64,000 nt of DNA from Hibiscus mutabilis (lineage: Eukaryota; Streptophyta; Magnoliopsida; Malvales; Malvaceae). Below the pieces are notes generated by a model, which saw only the letters and a program-made list of their open reading frames with translations, made no database searches and was not told where the DNA came from. The translations under genes and the position numbers were made by a program. Positions 54,788 to 64,000 of this stretch are shown one piece after another (the first letter of the stretch is position 1; each line of letters opens with the position of its first letter). The stretch is taken from contig CM033745.1 in assembly GCA_019671005.1 (NCBI GenBank), positions 43,519,241-43,583,240 of the forward strand, in the 5' to 3' direction.

Positions 54788-56290
54788 CTTGCTTCCCCTT
54801 TCTCAGCTTCCTTGGCTTCTTCTGCTAGCATTGATTTATTCTCATGGCAAACAATTGTCTCTTTTCCACGCGTTGAAATCTCGACTTTTTTTGCCACTTG
54901 AGAGAGTGTTAGCTTTGCATTGTTCTCTCTCTTTTTGCCGAGCATCCTCTGTATCACTTGGCAGAATCTCTGGAGGTCTGGTATTAAGTGCACTGGCAAT
55001 CTATCCTATCTGAACTCCAAAGTTCTTCTTGGATGCTGCTAAACTCTAGACAGTTGTATTTCGCTCCATGCAATCAGTCAAAGTGTTCCCCTAGTTAGAT
55101 CTTTGCCCTTGATGGAAATTGTTCTGGGGTCTCTTGGCATGACATTCTGCTTGAAACTTGGTGGTGCATTGTTATTCTACCATTGTGTATTAAATTGATT
55201 ACCACCTTGGTTTCCCACAAAAAATTGGGATGATGCTTCCAACCTGCATTTTAAGTATTGGAGTGTGGGTTAAAACTTTGATTAAAATTACCAACAAAAT
55301 TTACCAATTCAGGATTGTATGGGCATTCATCCACATTATGATCCTCTCCACAAAGGGTGCAGAATGGTTTCAATGTCTTTACTTCTCGAGCTTCAGTAGG
55401 CCTTTGCAATGTTTTCACTATGTTAGTGAGGTTGGAAATTTGAGCATTGATAGATGAGAGTGCATCAAGCTCTAATTTCCCAGCAACCTTCGTTCTGGTT
55501 CCCAATCTGGCAGTATGGTATTGAAGATCATTGGTGGCAGTCCTTTAAAAAATGCCATACACCTCCGTGTATTTCTTGTCTAGCAATGAACCATTTGTCG
55601 AAGCATCAACAGCAATCCTAGCATAATCATTGAGTCCGGTGTAAAAATTCTCCATCTTGGTCCAAGTAGGGAATCCATGCGTGGGACATCTTCTCAACAG
55701 GTCTTTGAATTGTTCCCAAGTATCAAAGAAAATCTCATCATCAACTTGCCTAAAGTTAACGATTTCACTTTGCAACTTGGCATTTAATATAGGTGGCTGA
55801 AATCTCATAAGGAACTTCTGGCATAAATCTACCCATGTAGTGATTGAACCCGGTGGCAAAGAATTTAGCCACAATTTTGCCCTATCTCGCAAGAAAAATG
55901 AAAAGAGCTTCAGGTTTACTGTCTCTTCAATCACACCAGACTGGTGGAATAGTTAGCAAACCTCCATGAATTGCTTCAAATGCTGCCTTGGGTCTCTAAT
56001 AGGTGATCCATCAAATTGACCTACATTCATTAGCATTTGAATCATTATCAGTTTAAGCTTAAACTTAACAATATTTACCTTTGGACCAAACAGTCTTGGC
56101 ATCAAATCATCTATGGGGGGTGCTAAGTGTTCTTTAATAAATCATTCTTCAGGTATCTAAGCAACAATAGTGGGAGCTGGTAGTATAACTGCAGGTATTG
56201 CCGGTTTCTCCTGGTTATTGGCATTATTTAGGACACTTCCTAGCTCACAATTCTCGTTGCGAGCCTTTTCTTGACATTCTCTTCTTAACA
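54788..56290 (-). pseudogene. Element B gag, interrupted by element C
   Basis: 55934-55545 encodes LKLFSFFLRDRAKLWLNSLP and TWEQFKDLLRRCPTHGFPTW. 55505-55251 encodes a CCHC knuckle CTLCGEDHNVDEC and YNPELVNFVGNF. Stops lie near 55953, 55545 and 55250. More distal gag (KRDNCLP region) reaches the C insertion at 54788. It differs clearly from A/C gag, so B belongs to a separate subfamily. Confidence 0.85.
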
Positions 56291-56417
56291 TGCATAGGTC
56301 TGGGTGATATTGTAAGTCTTCCTTCGTAGTGATACTCTTCTATACATATACCAAACGAAATAAATTAAAAAGAAAAATGAAAACAAGTAAAAATCAAAAT
56401 AATTAATTCCATTACAA

Positions 56418-56435
56418 TCCCCGACAACGACACCA
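56418..56435 (-). other. Decayed tRNA-Asp primer binding site of element B
   Basis: TCCCCGACAACGACACCA on the plus strand. It differs from the perfect site at three positions, each G to A, that is C to T on the coding strand, as expected for methylated DNA. Confidence 0.8.
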
Positions 56436-56441
56436 AAAACT

Positions 56442-57886
56442 TGTCAACAAAATATTGCATGGCAAAAGATTAAGTATTCAATGTAAATATGCAAGTAAAT
56501 AATGCCAAGAATACGTCTTTTACGTGTAAGTATACATGGTCAACAAGTAATATAGTAGTGAGTTGAGTATCGTCTCCATAGGGATTGTCCAAGAATAAAT
56601 TGCCACTATTAATACTTGTGATTTGAAACAAATGATTTTGATATTAAGTTGGATTTAATATTAAGAAAACTAAGGAAAAATAAAGTAAAAGTTCAGGCAA
56701 GTTGGCAAACAAGTGTATTCAAATGGTGATAAGTGTTGGCAAGAGATGCTTGGATTTTATGCTAGCTATGCCAGCTATTAATAATGCCTACCTTAGAATT
56801 ATTGCCGAGTAGATTCAAGAGTGGCATTGCCTCTGTCGATGGCAATACCCTAAATTAACTATATTAAACCCCTATATGTCTATAGTGAAGTTTTTCATTA
56901 ATTAACTTGATTAAGTTTCAATCTATATTCCTAAGGGGTAGATTTACTTCCGACGTAAGCTCGTCTACTTGAACATCTTCTTTCGAAGCATCTCTCCTTA
57001 GTATCTAGCAACTAATCGTTACCCTTAAAGTTTGTTAAGATGTTAAGGCGTAATAAGCAAACAATGTCAACTATCGTATGCCAAAGAATTTAGAAAATTG
57101 AAGTACGTGCCAAATAGAAAACAATGCCAAGGTGTTTAATTTATTAAAAACCAAACATAAACAAAGCGTCAAACGCAAACATCCCCAACTAACTGTAAAA
57201 GCTTAGTTCATGGTTGGGGTTCCATCCAAACCAAATTGTTTTCAAAGAAAATCACCATAAAAACAAAATTAAACTGAATGAGAAATGGGAAATGAAGGAG
57301 ATCCATCGATGCAGCCTTTCAATGGCTTCAAACCAATCGGTCTAGCCTGGTTGAACCACAAGTTGCCCTCTTCACCATGGTGTATCCTCTTCTTCTTCTT
57401 CAAGTTGCTCTTGATCGATCTCTTCTCTTCCTTTAAATAGGCACACATGGAAACCCTAGATCGGGTTTAACTTTGAAATCTGATTGTGTGATAGGATAAG
57501 TGTGTTTATCTCTTTATCCTCTTTTGAATTTGAGTTGATCAGGTTTTGACTAGGGATAACATCATCGGCCTTCGATTTTGTCGATGAGCTTGGCATTCTT
57601 TTTCCAACCAAGCTTGGCTTTCTTTTACCAACCAAGCTTGACATTCATTTTCCAACCAAGCTTGGCATTCTACTCTTCACGCTCTGTTCTGGCAAACCTG
57701 TGCTGCCAATCCTGCTCCTTACCTACCACAACAAGGAAATACACATTTACTCTAGCAAAGGAAACATTTCTTAACTCCTTAATGCAATTGCATGAATCTA
57801 CTAACTAAATGCATGAATATATACTCAAAGTTAAGCAAAAGCATGGTAAAATATATATGAAAATCAGTACTTTTGAGGAGTTAACA
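56442..57886 (-). repeat. Element B 5' LTR
   Basis: TGTCAACAAAATATTGCATG...GAGGAGTTAACA, pairs with 39296-40721. It has three CCAACCAAGCTTGGC-like tandem units at 57600-57670. CTTTAAATAGGC (57430) occurs on the plus strand. Confidence 0.85.
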
Positions 57887-58148
57887 ACAGCCTTACCCGA
57901 CAATGCACCCGAAGAAGGCACATAACCCTTTGCTAGCTGGGAAGCCTTATAGCCATTGGGACTCTACCCATAGAAATACACCTCGAGAACACTTTGCAGG
58001 GTAATATGTTTCTCCACATCCAACCACTACCCTTCCACAAAACAACTTACTCATTTTCCCTTATCGTCAAAACATTAATAGATGTTCTTGTATCCTCCCC
58101 GGTTAACCTCCATTGCAGAGGAAAACCAAATCCCCCCCGGGAAACCTC
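57887..58148 (-). pseudogene. Gene-like exon of unknown host protein (right of element B)
   Basis: On the minus strand, PNGYKASQLAKGYVPSSGAL and then SGKA are encoded up to the B insertion, and the frame continues on the other side at 39295 after removing one copy of the 5-bp duplication. A stop lies upstream (about 57970) in this frame, so the exon may begin after an AG near there. The rest of the segment to 58148 is not recognised. Confidence 0.5.
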
Positions 58149-59013
58149 TGTAACACCCCAAAATGGGCTTAGGATTTTTGGCGATTTAGTAGTCAGTTCG
58201 GATCGGGGAACTGGGTTTGGCGACTAAAATATGTTTCAGGAAATAAATATTTTGAAATAGGTTTTTCAAAAAAGGGATAAAGTTTGGTTAAAGCTTTTAA
58301 ATTTTTTTAATAATTATATTAAGTGTTTTGGGGTTGAAATTGGAAATCGATTTAATCAATTGAGATGCCATTTTGGATTTAGAGACTAAAATGTAATAAA
58401 TGCAAAACTATTTTAATGACTAAATTGTAAAGGGGGCCAAAACCAAGAATCTTTAGAGAAGTAATTTTCTTAAAACACATTAATTGGATTTCCACCATAA
58501 TTAACAAAATAAATTGATGGTTAATTATTTTGTTAAAATTATTTCCCCTTATTTTCTATTTTTTTCTTCCAAAACTTTCTCTTATTTTCTCACTATTTTT
58601 TCTCCACAAGATTTTTGAGTTTTGATTTGATTTCAATGGAGATTGCTTCAATAGATTCCTCTCTATTGGCTTTGCAAAACCTTATCAAAGAGTCCTAAAA
58701 GATTTCTCTAAATCCCACTTTATTCAACAAAGAAAGATTTCATCAAATTGTGGTGGAAAGACTCTAAGGTAATTTTCTATTCCTCTCTTAAAAATAAAGG
58801 TTCTTTATTGATATTTTCTAGTGTTTGACTTCTAACTAATATCTTGGTTTTTCTATCTAATTCTTGGAAATGATCTTAATTAGTGTTTTTGGATACTTTA
58901 CCTAAGATCTTGATTTGTGGTATAATTGAGGTAGATTTTTAATGGGTTAAATCACATTTTGATTGTTTAAAAATAATGTGAGGAGAGTTTTGTAATCAAA
59001 CCTAAACTATTTA

Positions 59014-59022
59014 ATTACCTAT
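59014..59022. repeat. 9-bp target duplication, left
   Basis: ATTACCTAT, identical to 60531-60539. Confidence 0.9.
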
Positions 59023-60530
59023 GGCTAAAGGGGTTATTTTACCCTCGAGTTCGACTCAAATTAGCAATGTTGCCCCTCGCACGAAAACGTATTCAATTAG
59101 GTCCTTTAGTTCGCACATTGCAGCAAATTAGCCTCTTGACTAACGTTGACCGTTACAGTGTTGACATGATAGTTAACGGTGCTGATATGGCAGTCAACTA
59201 TGCTGGCATGGCACTCAACTATGCTGTCGTGGTAGTGCATGTGTGATGATGATGTGGCAAATGGGTTGAATTGATTTTTTAAACCGAATTGGAGGGCATA
59301 ATTGAATTCTTTGCCGAGTTTAGGGGCATAATTTCATTTTAATTGAAAGTTCGATAACTTACTTAATCTTTAAGCTAAAAAATAATAAATTACTAAAAAT
59401 TTAAAAATATTTAAATGATATTTAAATACTCATAAAATATTAAAAAATAAAAATATTATAATGAATTTAAAAAATTAAGTAAAAACATAAAATAAAAAAT
59501 ACGAAAATTTATAAATATAAAAACTAAAAATTTTAAAATATTTATAAACCATCGAAAAAGTCTTCGACTGTCTCTGGCTATGCTAAGCCTACTAATATTT
59601 CCTAAGCATGTTTTTAATGGAATCATCCTTGTATTATAGTAGAAAAAAACAAAAATTTTCCTTCGTTTCTCTACATCAAATATTAATGAGCATCAATTTG
59701 ATGTAAAAAAGTGAAAGAAATTTGAGTTTTATTTTTACTTTAATACAAGGTTGATTCCACTAAAAATTTGTTTAATGAATGGTAATACTCAGACTAATGA
59801 AGTCAAGACATATTCGATGAAAGAGTTTGATTTTTAATACCTGATAAACATTTTTTTAATTTTTATATTTTATAACTATTAATCTCTAATACATTTTAAA
59901 TTTTTATATTAGTTTTTATTTTCAATAATTTTTTAAATACTTTATTTATTTTTATTAAGTTTATGGATTTTTTTTTTAAAATTGAAGAATATTTTGATTT
60001 TTTGTGAGAGTTCTCACTTTGCTTATGTTAAAATTATTAGGAATCTAAAGGATATTTACATCAATTTATTAATCGATTTTTTATATATTTCATTTGTAAA
60101 AGTTCAACTTGAAAAACTAAATTATTTTTTAAATTTTATTCAAAAGCTAAATAAATCAATTAAATTAACTTAACTTAAAATTTAAACAAATTATTTATCC
60201 ATTTTTAAATTTTAATAATTTCTTAAATTCTTATTTTTTTTATCTTAAATACTAAATAAGTTATCAAACTTTCAATTAAAATGAATTATGCCCCTGAACT
60301 CGGCAAAAAATCAATTATGTCATCGAATTCAGTTTAAAAAATAAATTCAACACTATAATGGTCAACGTTAACACCGTTAACTGCCACTTCAACACTATAA
60401 TGGTCAACGTTAGTCAATGGGCTAATTTGGTGCAATGTGCAAACTGAAGGACCTAACTAAAAGCATTTTCGCGCGAGGGGCAACATTACTAATTTGGGTC
60501 GAATTTGAGGGCAAAATAACCCCTTTAGCC
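59023..60530. mobile_element. Non-autonomous Mutator-like element with perfect 9-bp target duplication
   Basis: The 1508-bp element starts GGCTAAAGGGGTTATTTT and ends AAAATAACCCCTTTAGCC. TIRs extend to about 59375 and from about 60244, with the left arm holding a small extra tandem of ATGGCAGTCAACTATGCTGG-like units. The interior is AT-rich without recognisable coding. Nine-base duplication plus long TIRs defines MULEs. It sits inside the long LTR. Confidence 0.9.
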
Positions 60531-60539
60531 ATTACCTAT
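60531..60539. repeat. 9-bp target duplication, right
   Basis: ATTACCTAT, identical to 59014-59022. Confidence 0.9.
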
Positions 60540-61735
60540 TTTCTATGGTGGTTTAAGGTGGTTTTATGGGCTATTTTGATTTAATCTTAGTTGCTGCAGG
60601 TATAAGGATGTTTTAGGTTTGTTTTTGGATGGTATTTGATGATGTTAAGATGTTAGTATCGTTAGGTTGTGGCTGGAGGTCGTTTGGTTGTTGATTGGTG
60701 TAGTTCTTAGTGTTTTCGGATGGTTATTGGGTGCAATTTCGTGGAGATTGTAGGGTATGATTGTAGGCTGGTGTTAGAATGCATTTTTACTCTTGTTTTG
60801 TGTTTCCAAATCAGAGGAAGGTCAAGCCTAGCATATTTGGCGGAAGCCAGCTCGTTTTGAAGGCTTGGAACGCAACGGCAAGCAAAATGTTGCGCATTGG
60901 TGAGTGTATATGTGTTTTGAACACTCTCAAAGGTTTAAATAAAGAGTTGGGAGCTTAGGTTAGGTCTATCAAACCTAACTAAGCTCAGAAGTAAGTCTTC
61001 CTCAATTTCATCTTTGGATATAGGATTGATATGGCACTTGTATTTCATGTTTTAGTTTAAAAGCATGGCTTGGTTTACTTACTGATCTATGCATCATTTT
61101 GAAAGATATGCAATGTTTTATCATGTTATGGATGCCTAAGAGCTTTTAGAAATGGTTTCAAAATGGAATGTGGTTGTTGCATTGAAATGTTGATAATTGC
61201 ATATATAAAATGGTTTGTTAAATGCATATGAGAAAAATAGTAAGTAAATGTGTTTAAAAGTGCATATTGGCTATGTGCAACAAGCAAAGAAAAGTATCAG
61301 ATATAGTTGGCATGAAATAGGGTTTAAAGTGCACTATAATATAAGTCGATCGCCCTACAGCTCAAAAAGTATTCAGTAGGCTACTCGAGCTGGTGGATTG
61401 CCACTTAAGTATGTAGTAGGCTACTCGGCTAAGTGGATTGTCGCTTGCGTATGCAGTAGGCTACCCAAGTTGATGTTGTACCTTGAGTAGGATTAAGGTG
61501 AGACTCACCTGGTCAAGGTATGTTTTGGTAGAGGTTGTCTATCGAGAAATCTGTGTATTCAATGTGATTTTATAAAGGTCACTATAATTGCCAATATATG
61601 AGAAACAAGTGGAAAGCTATTTTGCATAAGGTTGTTATGCATGCTATGTTTTTAAAAGGGTTTTCAAATATGATGGATTTTAAGCTCATATTTAAATGCA
61701 TAATTGAATGTGAAAGAGTGGCACCACTAAGAATA

Positions 61736-62691
61736 TGTTTGTGATAAACCTATTTGATTTTGAAATAACTTAAAGAAAAATATTTTTGGACTTAAACTAA
61801 TTTGAAAAAATATTTCAAAAGTCCATAAACTTGAAAAATATGTTTGAAATGTTTTCATAGAGTTTTTGACACATTTTAAATGATTTTAAATAGCCAAAGT
61901 GTCAAAAATAGACACTGAGTATCGATACGGTTTGACATGTACCCATACCCAGATTGGCCGTACCGTACGACTTTTAAGAGTACCAATACAATTTTTCATC
62001 CCCAAGTTTTCCAAATTCTAGTAGCTAATTTTCGTATCGATACTGGCCTAGTCGTATCGATACGAGAGGGTTCATACCTATACCATGTATCGCGTACTGA
62101 TACCCTTGTGTAATAAATGCTCCAATGGATCTTTCTTTTTAAGGCAGGTACCGATACTAGATTCTCGCGTACCGATACCGAAGTGCCCAGAACTACATCT
62201 ATGGTTGGAATTTATGTCCCCAACGGCTCTTAACAACCCCCAACGGCTAGTAACAGCTATGAAGTCATTAGAGTGTTTAAAAGACACCTCCAAGCATCCA
62301 TGGAAGAACAAGAAAATAACAAGCCAACATTCAATATATAGAAAAAAGATTTAGTGCTTTAATTGTCAATTTCTTTGTAGAACACACTTTGAGCTTAATT
62401 GTCATATATGCTCAAGTTCTAGGTTTTGGGCGAGTGATTAGAATTGCAAACAATTAGCCTTGTGAGGTAAAGGTTTCCCGTTGAGCCTAGAAAAAGGAAA
62501 AAAATTCTTACTGAATTTGGGAAAATCCTTAGTGGGAAGCTAAGGTAGTGAATGTAGAGCTTGGTTAGAAGCTTGAACCACTATAAATCTTTGTGTCAAT
62601 TTTTTATTTCCCATTTCTTCCACTTCAATCACCTTAAAACTAATTCATCCCCCCTCTTGGCTACTCGGTTGATCGATTAAGCCTCCCAACA
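61736..62691 (+). repeat. 5' LTR of the Sirevirus-like element
   Basis: TGTTTGTGATAAACC...TCCCAACA, about 956 bp. It contains a cluster of TATCGATAC/GTACCGATAC words (61915-62180), CCAACGGCTAGTAACAGC (62236), and an end CCCCCCTCTTGGCTACTC...CCCAACA common in plant copia LTRs. The left end is set by loss of similarity to the long LTR and by the TG, so it is approximate. Confidence 0.65.
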
Positions 62692-62693
62692 AT

Positions 62694-62706
62694 TGGTATT
62701 AGAGTG
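62694..62706 (+). other. Primer binding site, initiator-Met type (Sirevirus-like element)
   Basis: TGGTATTAGAGTG follows the LTR end and matches TGGTATCAGAGC with one change in the first eleven bases. Confidence 0.75.
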
Positions 62707-62780
62707 AGGTCTCTTTGATCAGATTAATATCCTAAGAGTCAATCCTCGAAAAGCTCAAGTCTTTTCTACATCATCCATTC

Positions 62781-64000
62781 ATGGCGCAATCCATTGATAG
62801 GCCATCTTACTTCAACGATGCCAACTATGCCTATTGGAAGAATATGATGATGTTCTTCTTTAGATCCAAAGATTGCCATCTTTGATGGCATGTTCGTTCC
62901 TCAAAGAAGCAAGGCGAAATGGAGTGCGGATGATTGCAAGAAGATGGAGCAAAACACGAAGGCCTTGCACATTCTCTTTTGTGCACTTGGCCCGGAAGAA
63001 TATGCCAAAGTCTCCTCTTGTGAGAGTTCCAATGAGATTTGGGAAAGCTTGAAGTTACTAACGAAGGAACCAATGGAGTAAAGGAGATCAAAATTGGTCT
63101 TCTCAACCTTGAGTATGAGAACTTCAAGATGAAACTAGATGAAGACATCACCAAGATGTTTGATAGATTCTCCGTCATCACCAATGGACTTAAAGGCTAT
63201 AGAGAAATCATTCTAGAAGACAAGCTTTTCCAAAAGCTTATCTACTCTCCCCTCCCAGTCATGAGACTCAAAGAAGACCACCATCATCGAAGCCAAAGAT
63301 CTTAAGGCCTTTAAGCTTGATTATCTCATATGGTTGCTTCTCACTCATGAAATTATGAAGAAGGAGGAATAGAAGAAGATAGGGAAGAAGAAGATGATCG
63401 AGCAAGGAAGTGACGTGAATGTTGTTGCTCTCAAATCCTCCACAAGCCAGCAAGAAGGTTTAAGCGGAGAGGATAGTGAAGAAGAAGAGATGGCCAAGCT
63501 CTTCAAGAAATTTACCCGATTCATGAAGTGCCACAAGGAAGAATTAAGGTATTAAAAGGAAGGATCCTATCATATGCTTCAAGTGTCAGAAGCTGGTGGC
63601 ATACCAAATACGATTGCCCTCGGTTCAACAGAAAGGGATCAGTCATAAGAAGAATGCATTTATGTTTACATGAAGTGATGAAGAGGACTCGAACGATGAT
63701 GAGGTAGCGCACCTATGCTTCATGGCCATCCAAGGTGAAGAGGTAACTTCTAACTCATAAAATTTGAATTCATATACTTTCGATGAGTTACAAGATGCCT
63801 ACGATGATTTAGTTTTGGAGTTTAAAGCTTCATTTTCAAAAAAACAAGAAATTGATTTCAGAATTGAAAATGATTTGCTTTCCAAAACTAATTGAAAATT
63901 ATTTTTAATGATTTTGAAGCTAAAATTTCAAACTTGAAAATTTTTCTTTCTAAAGTTCAAGAGGATAATCAAAGGAAATTAATCACCTCAAAAAGAATTT
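62781..64000 (+). pseudogene. Sirevirus-like gag, broken
   Basis: ATG at 62781 starts MAQSIDRPSYFNDANYAYWK. A frame change near 62870 leads to SKAKWSADDCKKMEQNTKAL and ILFCALGPEEYAKVSS (62890-63081). Another near 63060 leads to KIGLLNLEYENFKMKLDEDI and FDRFSVITNGLKG (63039-63305). A degraded CCHC knuckle (CFKCQKL...) lies near 63575, an acidic DEEDSNDDEVAHLCFMAI segment near 63680, and a coiled-coil-rich tail from 63775. At least four frame breaks are present. It continues beyond the window. Confidence 0.8.

Larger units (their letters stand above)
39296..57886 (-). mobile_element. Element B: Athila-like retrotransposon carrying nested elements D and C
   Basis: LTRs are 39296-40721 and 56442-57886, flanked by GCAGC (39291-39295) and ACAGC (57887-57891), a 5-bp duplication with one mismatch. 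What remains of B is its 3' untranslated part (40722-41772) and 5' part with primer site and gag (54788-56441). Its protease, pol and extra ORF are missing between the nested elements. The LTR family differs from A/C. Confidence 0.85.
58149..61735 (+). repeat. Long gypsy-type LTR (chromovirus Tekay/Del-like), interrupted at both scales
   Basis: Starts TGTAACACCCCAAAATGGGC, a common start for long plant gypsy LTRs. Its layout parallels the solo LTR at 17887 (fixed-order words such as AGTGACTAA..TGTAAA-like, GAATCTTTA-, a TTGCATGC/TATGCATG region and GGCACCACTAAG near the end). A MULE lies at 59023-60530, and the Sirevirus-like LTR starts at 61736, cutting the 3' end. No internal region adjoins on the left, so it is a solo or truncated LTR. 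61360-61480 has three repeats of AGTAGGCTAC. Confidence 0.65.
61736..64000 (+). mobile_element. Sirevirus-like Ty1/copia element, 5' part, running off the window
   Basis: LTR, Met primer site and gag in plus orientation. The gag resembles Sirevirus gag (about 30 residues of MAQSIDRPSYF...-type start, NILFCALGP-like segment, long C-terminal coiled coil). The pol part lies beyond 64000. Several stops and frameshifts in gag show decay. Confidence 0.75.

Overview
The window looks like repeat-rich, probably pericentromeric, DNA of a seed plant, most likely a dicot. Almost everything recognisable is a transposable element or its debris: Ty1/copia and Ty3/gypsy LTR retrotransposons, Mutator-like DNA elements, plant-type primer sites (initiator-Met and tRNA-Asp), and a class II tRNA-Ser relative. 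No intact host gene is visible. (G)TATCGATAC-type clusters in several LTRs recall repeats I associate with Malvaceae, but that is a weak inference.

Layout. 1-4.95 kb: a decayed chromovirus-like gypsy pol piece (+), a solo LTR (-), and a copia gag/protease piece (-). 5.58-6.9 kb: a Pack-MULE whose ~310-bp terminal inverted repeats enclose two exons of a phosphatidylinositol-4-phosphate 5-kinase gene with their introns. 7-11 kb: AT-rich DNA with a degenerate inverted-repeat element. 11.8-21.75 kb: a copia element (+) with most of gag deleted, preceded by an extra RNase H-LTR end; its 3' LTR is split by a 3.25-kb solo LTR. 21.75-23.1 kb: another LTR end with 4 tandem repeats. 26.2 kb: a tRNA-Ser(GCU)-like sequence with altered anticodon GUU.

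26.4-58.1 kb is a nested block. A locus with gene-like exons on the minus strand was hit by Athila-like gypsy elements, all on the minus strand and all primed by tRNA-Asp. Element A (27055-38889) sits in the second copy of a ~365-bp tandem duplication. Element B (39296-57886) interrupts a coding-like exon whose reading frame closes perfectly when B is removed. Inside B lie the truncated element D (41773-43713) and the younger element C (43786-54787). The D/C joint contains scrambled filler, and B has lost its pol region between them. A and C encode gag, aspartic protease, RT/RNase H, integrase and an extra downstream ORF, which is a single open 511-codon frame in C. All Athila-like copies carry a palindromic GTTGCC-NN-GGCAAC motif in LTRs and in protein linkers, plus four tandem CTAGAG...CTCTAG hairpins between the extra ORF and the 3' LTR.

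58.1-61.7 kb is a long gypsy-type LTR, itself hit by a 1.5-kb MULE with a perfect 9-bp target duplication. From 61736 to the window end is a Sirevirus-like copia element (+) with LTR, Met primer site and a broken gag.

Inferred order of events: host-like exons, then tandem duplication, then B and A, then D in B, then C. The C LTRs differ less from each other than the A LTRs do, which agrees with this order. The most notable items are the PIP5K Pack-MULE, the shared palindrome and hairpin signatures of the Athila-like family, the exon split by B, and the filler-bearing D/C junction.
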